Assembly: GCA_947167535.1 (NCBI GenBank) | Contig: CAMVIL010000123.1 | Span: 1 to 5,133, forward strand | Direction: 5' to 3' | Length of the DNA: 5,133 nt | Origin: an uncultured Ruminococcus sp. | Lineage (GTDB): Bacteria > Bacillota > Clostridia > Oscillospirales > Ruminococcaceae | In this document: piece by piece, positions 1 through 5,133 of the stretch | How the letters are laid out: each line of letters opens with the position of its first letter | How positions within the stretch are numbered: position 1 is the stretch's first letter | Notes under the pieces: generated by a model | What the model saw: the letters and a program-made list of their open reading frames with translations, nothing else | What the model was told of the DNA's origin: nothing | Database searches by the model: none | Translations under genes and position numbers: made by a program

Positions 1-2418
1 GTCGTCGATGTGTGCCATCCACTTCTGGTCTACTACCTTCAGCAGTACAACACGCTCGATCTCGCGGATAAGCTCGGTGCCGAGATCTTCCTCGCGCTTC
101 GCATAGATCTTGTTCGCTCTCTCCTGTAACTGCTCGATGATATCCTTCTTGGTGATGCTCTCGAGCTCGGCGGGAGTGTAGTTGAAATCTGTCTCGACGG
201 TGATGAGGTTCATCAGGTGCTCCTTCAGACCCTCGAGGTTCCAGTCGTCGTGGATCTCGTCGTCAAGCAGATACATATTTACGCAGTCTTCTACGAACTG
301 GTTTATCATATTGATAATGCTCTCGTGGATATCGTCGCCGTTGAGCACCTGCTGGCGCTGACCGTAGATGATCTCACGCTGAGTGTTCATAACGTCGTCG
401 TAGTTCAGTACGTTCTTTCTGATGTTGAAGTTTCTGCCCTCGATCTTCTTCTGCGAGGACTCTATGATACCCGTCAGCATCTTGGACTGGATAGGCATAT
501 CCTCGTCCACCTTCAGGGTGTCCATCATGTTGGTTACTCTGTCGCCGCCGAACAGTCTCATGAGGTCGTCCTCGAGGGAGAGGAAGAACATACTCTCACC
601 GGGGTCTCCCTGACGTCCCGAACGTCCGCGGAGCTGGTTATCGATACGTCTTGACTCGTGACGCTCGGTACCGATGATGTACAGACCGCCCGCCTCGCGG
701 ACCTTTTCTGCCTTCTCAGCGACCTCAGCGTCGTACTTGGCCTTGAACTCCTTGTACTTTGCTCTTGCCTCAAGGATCTGCTCGTCGTCAGTCTCAGCGA
801 AACCGATAGCGTCTACGATGATCTCCTCGGGGATATCAAGCTTCCTCAGCTCCTCGGTAGCGAGGAACTCGGAGTTACCGCCCAGCAGGATATCGGTACC
901 ACGACCAGCCATGTTGGTAGCGATGGTAACGGAGCCGTACTTACCTGCCTGAGCTACGATCTTAGCTTCCTTCTCGTGATACTTAGCGTTCAGCACCTGA
1001 TGCTTAACGCCCTTGTTCTTCAGGAGCTTGGAGAGGTACTCGGACTTCTCTACCGAAACGGTACCTACCAGAACAGGCTGACCCTTCTTGTTGCACTCGA
1101 TGACCTGATCGATAACGGCGTTGTACTTTGCCTTCTCGGTCTTGTAGATAACATCGGGGTGATCAACTCTGATAACGGGCTTGTTGGTGGGTATCTCGAT
1201 AACGTCCAGCTTGTAGATCTCTCTGAACTCGTCCTCTTCCGTCAGCGCGGTACCTGTCATACCCGACAGCTTGGAGTAGAGACGGAAGTAGTTCTGGAAT
1301 GTGATGGTAGCGATAGTCTTGGACTCGCGGGCTACCTTAACGCCTTCCTTAGCCTCGATAGCCTGATGCAGACCGTCGTTGTAGCGGCGTCCTACCATGA
1401 TACGTCCGGTGAACTCGTCAACGATCATTACTTCGCCTTCGGGAGTAACAACGTAGTCGGTATCGCGGCGCATTGTGCCGTTAGCCTTGATAGCCTGATT
1501 GATGTGGTGGAGCAGAGTCATGTTGTCAGCGTCCATAAGGTTGATAACGTTGAACGCCTTCTCTGCCTTCTTAACGCCAGACTTGGTAAGAGTAGCGGTG
1601 CGAGCCTTTTCGTCTATGATGTAGTCGCCGTCCAGCAGGTCGTTGTCTGCCTTGTCGTCCATCTCGACTACGGTAATGGGCTTCAAGCTCTTAGCGAAGC
1701 GGTCAGCCAGCTGATACAGCTCGGTAGACTCGTCGCCCTGACCCGAAATGATAAGAGGAGTACGAGCCTCGTCTATGAGTATGGAGTCCACCTCATCGAC
1801 GATAGCGAAAGCGTGCTCGCGCTGAACCTTATCCTTCTTGTAGATTACCATGTTGTCACGCAGATAGTCGAAACCGAACTCGTTGTTGGTACCGTAAGTG
1901 ATATCTGCGTTGTAAGCCGCCTGCTTCTCAGCCTTGTCCATGCCCTGGAGCACGCAGCCGATAGTCAGACCGAGGAAGCGGAATACCTTACCCATTTCCT
2001 CAGACTGGAACTTAGCCAGATAGTCGTTTACCGTTACTACGTGAACGCCCTTGCCGGTCAGCGAGTTGGCATAAGCGGCGAGGCAGGCCACGAGGGTCTT
2101 ACCTTCACCGGTCTTCATCTCAGCGATTCTGCCCTGATGAAGAACGATAGCACCGATTATCTGTACAGGGAACGGCTTCTTGCCGAGGACTCTCCATGCA
2201 GCCTCACGGCATACAGCGAGAGCGTCGGGGAGCAGTTCGTCAAGAGTGCTCAGACCGTCGGACAGCTTGTCCTTCATTATCTGAGTCTGCTGACGGAGCT
2301 CGTGGTCGTCCATCTTCTCATATGTAGCCTCAAGGTCAAGCACCTTCTGCTTGATAGGCTCTATTCTCTTTAACTCCTTTTTGGAATAATTACCAAAAAG
2401 CGCGTTTACTAATCCCAT
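1..2418 (-). CDS. secA: Protein translocase ATPase SecA (C-terminus cut off by window edge)
   Basis: SecA is the cytosolic motor that pushes unfolded preproteins through the SecYEG channel by ATP hydrolysis. The frame is open from the ATG at 2416-2418 to the window edge, giving 806 residues. The N-terminus ([20 protein letters not shown]) is typical of the family. Visible motifs are a Q-motif region (FPVQ, 83-86), Walker A MKTGEGKT (101-108, K107), TVNDYLAK (129-136), Walker B VDEVDS (207-212), [12 protein letters not shown] (215-226), IVDEFTGR (332-339), MTGTA (387-391), [15 protein letters not shown] (501-515) and [13 protein letters not shown] (595-607). [16 protein letters not shown] (667-682) marks the helical scaffold. 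Roughly 221-365 should be the preprotein cross-linking domain. Some 60 residues separate LGGN from [11 protein letters not shown], a charged insertion I recall from clostridial SecAs. The last visible residues, WMAHIDD, lie in the helical region, so the linker and any zinc-binding tail are missing. Codons favour GCT, GGT and GTT more than the neighbours do, which fits high expression. The start is fixed by a strong ribosome site 5 nt upstream. Confidence 0.98.
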   Translation of the reverse strand, partial: MGLVNALFGNYSKKELKRIEPIKQKVLDLEATYEKMDDHELRQQTQIMKDKLSDGLSTLDELLPDALAVCREAAWRVLGKKPFPVQIIGAIVLHQGRIAEMKTGEGKTLVACLAAYANSLTGKGVHVVTVNDYLAKFQSEEMGKVFRFLGLTIGCVLQGMDKAEKQAAYNADITYGTNNEFGFDYLRDNMVIYKKDKVQREHAFAIVDEVDSILIDEARTPLIISGQGDESTELYQLADRFAKSLKPITVVEMDDKADNDLLDGDYIIDEKARTATLTKSGVKKAEKAFNVINLMDADNMTLLHHINQAIKANGTMRRDTDYVVTPEGEVMIVDEFTGRIMVGRRYNDGLHQAIEAKEGVKVARESKTIATITFQNYFRLYSKLSGMTGTALTEEDEFREIYKLDVIEIPTNKPVIRVDHPDVIYKTEKAKYNAVIDQVIECNKKGQPVLVGTVSVEKSEYLSKLLKNKGVKHQVLNAKYHEKEAKIVAQAGKYGSVTIATNMAGRGTDILLGGNSEFLATEELRKLDIPEEIIVDAIGFAETDDEQILEARAKYKEFKAKYDAEVAEKAEKVREAGGLYIIGTERHESRRIDNQLRGRSGRQGDPGESMFFLSLEDDLMRLFGGDRVTNMMDTLKVDEDMPIQSKMLTGIIESSQKKIEGRNFNIRKNVLNYDDVMNTQREIIYGQRQQVLNGDDIHESIINMINQFVEDCVNMYLLDDEIHDDWNLEGLKEHLMNLITVETDFNYTPAELESITKKDIIEQLQERANKIYAKREEDLGTELIREIERVVLLKVVDQKWMAHIDD

Positions 2419-2423
2419 TTAAT

Positions 2424-2429
2424 CACCTC
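2424..2429 (-). promoter_or_regulatory. Ribosome binding site of secA
   Basis: On the minus strand GAGGTG, continuing as GAGGTGATT, is a long match to the anti-Shine-Dalgarno end of 16S rRNA. It ends 5 nt before the ATG at 2418 and decides the secA start. Confidence 0.9.
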
Positions 2430-2479
2430 AAAAGTTAATGCCCCGCATCGGGACGTGTATATACAAAAATACATTATAT

Positions 2480-2508
2480 ATTATAACAAATCAAGCCGAG
2501 CTTGTCAA
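2480..2508 (-). promoter_or_regulatory. Sigma-A promoter of secA, exact consensus
   Basis: Read on the minus strand, TTGACA (2508-2503) is followed by a 17-bp spacer and TATAAT (2485-2480). Both hexamers and the spacing match the vegetative consensus exactly. An A-tract lies just upstream (2512-2517, read as AAAAAA), which might act as an UP-like element. A second TATAAT follows 1 bp after the first (2478-2473). Predicted initiation is near 2473-2475, which gives a leader of about 55 nt. The promoter lies downstream of the LCP terminator, so secA is probably transcribed on its own. Confidence 0.9.
2492..2504. repeat. Small inverted repeat inside the secA promoter spacer
   Basis: CAAGC (2492-2496) and GCTTG (2500-2504) are perfect inverted arms around a 3-bp centre. 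The element lies in the spacer and touches the -35 box. It could be a repressor half-site pair or chance; 5-bp arms are short. Confidence 0.3.
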
Positions 2509-2554
2509 GTACTTTTTTACAGCATGGTCATTCATAGCAATATGCACAAAAATA

Positions 2555-2586
2555 CCGACCCGATATCTACAAAAAAGCCGACCCGA
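2555..2586. repeat. Short direct repeat CCGACCCGA duplicating the terminator 3' arm
   Basis: CCGACCCGA occurs at 2555-2563 and again at 2578-2586. Read on the minus strand, each copy gives TCGGGTCGG followed within two bases by a run of five or six T. The first-encountered copy (2586-2578) is the 3' arm of the LCP terminator. The second copy could pair with the same 5' arm as a fallback hairpin with a long loop. Confidence 0.6.
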
Positions 2587-2600
2587 AAGCGGTCGGCTTT
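2571..2600 (-). terminator. Intrinsic terminator of the LCP gene
   Basis: On the minus strand GCCGACC (2597-2591) pairs with GGTCGGC (2583-2577) around a 7-nt loop. Flanking AAA/TTT can extend the stem to 10 bp, and a run of six T follows (2576-2571). It begins 4 nt after the LCP stop codon. It should end that transcript before the secA promoter. A second copy of the 3' arm with its own T-run follows at 2560-2548. Confidence 0.92.
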
Positions 2601-2604
2601 GCTG

Positions 2605-3993
2605 TTATTTGTAAATCTTTTCCTCAATCTCGCGTCTGCAGGCATCGAGGTCGAGGTCGAGGGTGCTCTGACCGTCGTGGTTGCCGTAATAGTAGGCGTC
2701 CTCGGGCGGTATGCGGAGCTGTGACATCTTATACTTTATCGAGAAGAGCAGCTTGTAGAACAGCACGTACATCTCGGTCTTGTCCATGTTGGTCGTGAGG
2801 TTCTTTGCGCACACCTTGAGGAATTTATCCAGCGCCAGCGGGTCGAGGGTCTTGGCCTTGTCGATTATCTTGGTGATGACCTTTCTCTGGCGCTCGGTGC
2901 GTTCAAAGTCAGCGTTGCCGACGTATCTGAGTCTTGCGTATGCCAGCGCCTGATTGCCGTTGAGGTGAACGCCCTTGCCGCCTGCGGTCAGGTAGTCGGT
3001 ACCCTTTTCGTTGCCGAGGTACTTGTTCTGCTCGGCCATCGGGTCGGTCATGCCCTGAGCTTCCTCGTCGGTGAGGTCTATATCGATACCGCCCACCGCG
3101 TCGACTATCTCAATAAAGGAGAAGAAGCTGACGTAAGCGTAGCGGTCGACCCTGACGTCGAAGTTGTGCTCGACGGTATCCATCAGCAGTTCCGCGCCGC
3201 CGTAGCGGTATGCGGCGTTCAGCTTATCCCAGCCGTGCTCGGGTATCTCGACGTAGCTGTCGCGCATCAGCGAGGTAAGGGTGACTTCCTTAGTGCCGCG
3301 GTTAATGGAGAGCAGTATCATCGAGTCGGTCCTGCCGCGCTCCTCCTCGTCGCGGGTATCGCTGCCTATCAGCAGGATATTGGTGACTTCCTTGCTGTAA
3401 AGTGCGGCGTCGGTGACAAGTCTGTCGCCTGTCTCGACGGAGTTCACGAGGCTGATATATCTGAATATCAGCAGCTGGAAGAGCAGCACGATAACCAGCA
3501 GGATGATGAACAGTCCGCGGAAGAACTTCCCGACTGCCGAGCCGCCCTTCATCTCGCGCTTGCCCTTTTTGGAGTACACATAATCGTTCTGACTGCCGAA
3601 CTGCACCTGCTCGCCAGAATGCTTACGGCGGGCAGCCTCGGCGTACTTGCGGTTGTTGGGGTGAACGGGGCTGGGACGGTTAGCCGAGCCCGAGCCGTGA
3701 GGTCTCTGCTGACCCTGCGGGCGGGGCTGACCCTGACGGGGAGCATTCTGCTGAGCCCCCGCGCGGACGCGGTTATACTCATCGAGGTAAGCGTCCTCAT
3801 ACGCCTGTCTGGCGGCGTCGCGCTTAGCCTGTTCGATTGCCTCAAGCTCCGCCTCCGAGTAGAATCTCAGGTCGTCGGCGCCATCCGAGTAATCGGTCTC
3901 CTGATCCATGTTCTGAAACTTCTTCAGCTCACGGTCATACATATTCTTATACGCGTCCTGACCGCGGTCGGGACGTTTGTTATTCTTAGCCAT
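2605..3993 (-). CDS. LytR-CpsA-Psr (LCP) family wall glycopolymer transferase
   Basis: LCP enzymes move undecaprenyl-phosphate-linked glycopolymers (teichoic acids, capsule or other wall polymers) onto peptidoglycan at the outer membrane face. The protein has 462 residues. Residues 1-156 form a charged tail with a Q/P/R-rich low-complexity part (about 80-114). One hydrophobic segment (about 157-178) follows basic KKGKREMKGG, consistent with an N-inside signal anchor. The LCP domain starts near 204 with NILLIGSDTR. Family hallmarks are DTR (212-214), RTDS (221-224), LMRDS (242-246), DAVGGIDID (298-306) and QALAYARLRY (348-357), then RTERQRKVI (365-373). R214, D223, R244, R354 and R356 match positions that bind the pyrophosphate or metal in known members. 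No extra C-terminal domain is seen. The start at 3991-3993 has a ribosome site AAGGAAGAG 8 nt upstream and a consensus promoter. The polymer transferred cannot be told from this sequence, so no symbol is given. Confidence 0.95.
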   Translation of the reverse strand: MAKNNKRPDRGQDAYKNMYDRELKKFQNMDQETDYSDGADDLRFYSEAELEAIEQAKRDAARQAYEDAYLDEYNRVRAGAQQNAPRQGQPRPQGQQRPHGSGSANRPSPVHPNNRKYAEAARRKHSGEQVQFGSQNDYVYSKKGKREMKGGSAVGKFFRGLFIILLVIVLLFQLLIFRYISLVNSVETGDRLVTDAALYSKEVTNILLIGSDTRDEEERGRTDSMILLSINRGTKEVTLTSLMRDSYVEIPEHGWDKLNAAYRYGGAELLMDTVEHNFDVRVDRYAYVSFFSFIEIVDAVGGIDIDLTDEEAQGMTDPMAEQNKYLGNEKGTDYLTAGGKGVHLNGNQALAYARLRYVGNADFERTERQRKVITKIIDKAKTLDPLALDKFLKVCAKNLTTNMDKTEMYVLFYKLLFSIKYKMSQLRIPPEDAYYYGNHDGQSTLDLDLDACRREIEEKIYK

Positions 3994-4001
3994 AAATTAT
4001 A

Positions 4002-4010
4002 CTCTTCCTT
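4002..4010 (-). promoter_or_regulatory. Ribosome binding site of the LCP gene
   Basis: AAGGAAGAG on the minus strand ends 8 nt before the ATG at 3993. It is a purine-rich, acceptable Shine-Dalgarno site, weaker than that of secA, and supports this start. Confidence 0.7.
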
Positions 4011-4041
4011 TTTATAAGCAGCGTAAAATAAGTTCTCGCCC

Positions 4042-4057
4042 TTCTATTATAATAGAA
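4042..4057. repeat. 16-bp perfect palindrome over the LCP -10 box
   Basis: TTCTATTATAATAGAA is its own reverse complement over 16 bp and contains the minus-strand TATAAT (4051-4046). It could be an operator for a dimeric repressor. The symmetry also places a TATAAT on the plus strand (4048-4053), but no -35 box sits at the right distance for it. Confidence 0.55.
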
Positions 4058-4074
4058 CTTTCCCGAAATGTCAA
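4046..4074 (-). promoter_or_regulatory. Sigma-A promoter of the LCP gene, exact consensus
   Basis: On the minus strand TTGACA (4074-4069), a 17-bp spacer and TATAAT (4051-4046) match the vegetative consensus exactly. Initiation is expected near 4039-4040, giving a leader of about 46 nt. The -35 box lies in one arm of an inverted repeat shared with the divergent phosphatase promoter, and the -10 box lies in a 16-bp palindrome. Confidence 0.9.
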
Positions 4075-4107
4075 GGCTTTGCTAATATTGTCATATACTT
4101 GACATTT
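4066..4107. repeat. Inverted repeat carrying both divergent -35 boxes
   Basis: AAATGTCAAG (4066-4075) and CTTGACATTT (4098-4107) are perfect 10-bp inverted arms separated by 22 bp. Each arm contains one TTGACA. A further TGTCA lies between them at 4089-4093. The symmetry exceeds what the hexamers alone require by two bases or so per side, so a shared regulator is possible but not shown. Confidence 0.55.
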
Positions 4108-4127
4108 TGCGGAAAAAGTGCTATAAT
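4099..4127 (+). promoter_or_regulatory. Sigma-A promoter of the phosphatase gene, exact consensus
   Basis: TTGACA (4099-4104), a 17-bp spacer and TATAAT (4122-4127) match the vegetative consensus exactly. Initiation is expected near 4134-4136, leaving a leader of about 32 nt before the ATG at 4168. This placement argues against the in-frame ATG at 4141, which would have almost no leader and no ribosome site. Confidence 0.9.
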
Positions 4128-4156
4128 TTCCCTTTGACAGATGTTATCAAGCAGGA

Positions 4157-4164
4157 AAGGTGAT
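4157..4164 (+). promoter_or_regulatory. Ribosome binding site that decides the phosphatase start
   Basis: AAGGTGAT matches the anti-Shine-Dalgarno sequence, and its GG ends 7 nt before the ATG at 4168. No comparable site precedes the in-frame ATG at 4141, so the protein most likely begins MKFEALNN. Confidence 0.85.
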
Positions 4165-4167
4165 AAA

Positions 4168-4959
4168 ATGAAGTTTGAGGCCCTCAATAATACCCGCGAA
4201 CTCGGCGGTATCCCCACATCTGACGGCAGACACGTCAGACACGGCAGACTATTCCGCAGCGGCAGGCTCATAATGGGCTCGCCGAAGGATATCGAGACCC
4301 TCGCACAGGCGGGCATTACCAGGATAATCGATTTCCGCAGCCGCGAGGAACAGCTTGAAAAGCCCGACCCCGCGCTCCCCGATGCAGAGAATGTTTCTCT
4401 CCCCGCAGTCAAGGACATGACCGCAGGCATCACCCGCGACGAACGCTCCGACGGCAAGGCTCTGGAGGCGATAATCTATCAGAGCATCTCCGAAGAGGGC
4501 TTCGCCATGAAGTATATGTGCTCCATGTACCGCAATTTCGTCGCTGACGATTTCGCACGCTCCCAGTACTCCCGCTTCGTCCGAATGATAGCCGACGGTG
4601 CAGATAAGGACGTCTTTCTCTGGCACTGCAACACCGGCAAAGACCGCGCAGGCTTCGCGGCGGTGATACTGCTGACGATACTCGGCGCGGACAGGGAAAC
4701 TATCCTTGAGGATTACCTCGTCACCAACGGCAACATCGCCGAAGAGGTGGCAGAGCTCACAGAGACCTTCACGCCTGCGGGTGCGCCCGACAGCGCCCGC
4801 GATGCAGTACGGCTGCTTTTCAGCGCCGACGAGCAGTTCCTGAACGCCCTCTACGAAAAAGCCGACGAGCTCTACGGCAGCTTCGACGGGTTCCTTGCCG
4901 ACGGGCTGGGAGTGGACGACGCGCTCCGTGAGAGACTGCGCCGGAATTTTCTTGAATGA
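4168..4959 (+). CDS. Tyrosine/lipid phosphatase of the PtpB/LipA (DSP-PTPase, Iphp) family
   Basis: The product is a 263-residue cysteine-dependent phosphatase. The P-loop HCNTGKDRAG (153-162) holds the CX5R signature, with C154 as nucleophile and R160 binding phosphate. K158 and D159 give the GKDR form typical of mycobacterial PtpB and Listeria LipA, where the aspartate in the loop is proposed as general acid. The N-terminus NNTRELGGIPTSDG (7-20) followed by RHGRLFRSGRL (24-34) is the conserved family opening. IIDFRSREE (53-61) and EDYLVTN (181-187) are also characteristic. There is no signal peptide or membrane segment, so it should be cytosolic. Relatives dephosphorylate phosphotyrosine, and some act on phosphoinositides; the substrate here is unknown. 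The gene has its own consensus promoter, diverges from the LCP gene and ends at a strong terminator, so it is probably monocistronic. The ATG at 4141 would add nine residues but lacks a ribosome site. Confidence 0.92.
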   Translation: MKFEALNNTRELGGIPTSDGRHVRHGRLFRSGRLIMGSPKDIETLAQAGITRIIDFRSREEQLEKPDPALPDAENVSLPAVKDMTAGITRDERSDGKALEAIIYQSISEEGFAMKYMCSMYRNFVADDFARSQYSRFVRMIADGADKDVFLWHCNTGKDRAGFAAVILLTILGADRETILEDYLVTNGNIAEEVAELTETFTPAGAPDSARDAVRLLFSADEQFLNALYEKADELYGSFDGFLADGLGVDDALRERLRRNFLE

Positions 4960-4972
4960 CCCAATAACGACC

Positions 4973-5001
4973 AAAGGACGGCAGAGCGCCGTCCTTTTTT
5001 T
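4973..5001 (+). terminator. Intrinsic terminator of the phosphatase gene
   Basis: AAAGGACGGC (4973-4982) pairs with GCCGTCCTTT (4988-4997) around a 5-nt loop. A run of seven T covers 4995-5001. It lies 13 nt after the stop codon. Read on the minus strand the hairpin is followed only by TTTGG, so it would terminate the converging gene less well, though it is the first hairpin that transcript meets. Confidence 0.95.
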
Positions 5002-5133
5002 CATACCAGTCTTACCTTGTAGTGCTTCAGCCAGTAGTTCACCTGAATGATATACGCCATTATCTGCGGGTCGTTCATCAGCTGACCGTACCACTGTATG
5101 TGCCTGCCCTCGTACATCAGCTTCTCCACCTCC
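5001..5133 (-). CDS. Hypothetical protein, C-terminal 43 residues only
   Basis: On the minus strand a frame enters from the right edge and ends at the TGA at 5003-5001. The visible residues begin EVEKLMYEGRHIQWYGQLMN and end NYWLKHYKVRLV. The segment is rich in aromatic and hydrophobic residues (WY, AYIIQV, YWL) alternating with charges, as in a folded, probably helical domain end. I do not recognise a family. Support for coding comes from the neighbour-like codon choice (CTG, AAG, CAG, GAG, TAC) and from the stop lying exactly at the terminator that closes the opposing phosphatase gene. The start and function lie outside the window. Confidence 0.65.
   Translation of the reverse strand, partial: EVEKLMYEGRHIQWYGQLMNDPQIMAYIIQVNYWLKHYKVRLV

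Noticed and set aside
217..654. 145-codon open frame on the plus strand
   Set aside because: In-register antisense shadow of secA. It ends at a TCA serine codon of secA (652-654).
658..2373. 571-codon open frame on the plus strand
   Set aside because: It lies exactly antisense and in codon register to secA. It stays open because secA rarely uses TTA, CTA or TCA; its stop at 2371-2373 is a TTA leucine codon of secA. The protein has no recognisable motif.
2424..2444. Six-codon leader frame (MRGINF) whose TGA overlaps the secA Shine-Dalgarno
   Set aside because: It has no ribosome site of its own and is too short to separate from chance.
2455..2724. 89-codon plus-strand frame across the secA-LCP intergenic region
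   Set aside because: It covers the secA promoter and the LCP terminator on the opposite strand, has no ribosome site and shows no motif.
2965..4017. 350-codon open frame on the plus strand
   Set aside because: In-register antisense shadow of the LCP gene, which has clear family motifs, a promoter, a ribosome site and a terminator.
4048..4053. Plus-strand TATAAT within the palindrome
   Set aside because: It arises from the palindrome. The bases at the proper -35 distance (about 4025-4030) read AAAATA, so a plus-strand promoter there is unsupported.
4134..4139. Extra TTGACA hexamer just after the phosphatase promoter
   Set aside because: No -10-like hexamer lies 16-18 bp downstream, so it is not a second promoter. 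It is mentioned only as one of the repeated TGACA motifs.
4141..4167. In-frame upstream ATG of the phosphatase gene
   Set aside because: It has no Shine-Dalgarno and lies about 5-7 nt after the predicted transcription start. The ATG at 4168 has a good ribosome site and begins right at the conserved family region.
4249..5094. 281-codon open frame on the minus strand
   Set aside because: Antisense and in register with the phosphatase gene. It also crosses the terminator and the stop of the better-supported partial gene at the right edge.

Overview
The window fits a low-to-mid GC, Gram-positive Clostridia genome. A Ruminococcus-like member of the Oscillospiraceae is my best guess. The reasons are the Clostridia-style SecA, with a long charged insertion in its second nucleotide-binding domain, a membrane-anchored LytR-CpsA-Psr (LCP) wall enzyme, strong Shine-Dalgarno sites, and textbook vegetative (sigma-A) promoters set in roughly half-GC DNA. 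The genus is inferred from gene style, not from a marker gene.

Layout from left to right. Positions 1-2418 (minus strand) hold secA, which runs off the left edge after 806 residues. Positions 2419-2604 hold the secA leader and promoter and the terminator of the next gene. Positions 2605-3993 (minus) hold a complete 462-residue LCP protein with an unusually long cytoplasmic tail. Positions 3994-4167 are a divergent intergenic region with two back-to-back consensus promoters, a 16-bp palindrome over one -10 box and an inverted repeat carrying both -35 boxes. Positions 4168-4959 (plus) hold a 263-residue tyrosine/lipid phosphatase of the PtpB/LipA type. Positions 4973-5001 hold a strong terminator. 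Positions 5001-5133 (minus) hold the last 43 residues of an unrecognised protein that enters from the right edge.

The LCP gene and secA point the same way, but a terminator and a fresh promoter separate them, so they are probably separate transcription units. The LCP gene and the phosphatase gene are divergent, and their -35 boxes lie 24 bp apart, so they could be co-regulated. The biology is mainly envelope and secretion housekeeping: SecA drives protein export, and LCP enzymes attach glycopolymers to the wall. The phosphatase's substrate cannot be read from the sequence.

I see no mobile element, CRISPR array, tRNA, rRNA or clearly new system. The most interesting signals are regulatory: three promoters with exact TTGACA-17-TATAAT architecture, symmetric elements overlapping them, a terminator with a duplicated 3' arm, and a possible near-leaderless short ORF overlapping the secA start. 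No intergenic gap exceeds 300 bases.
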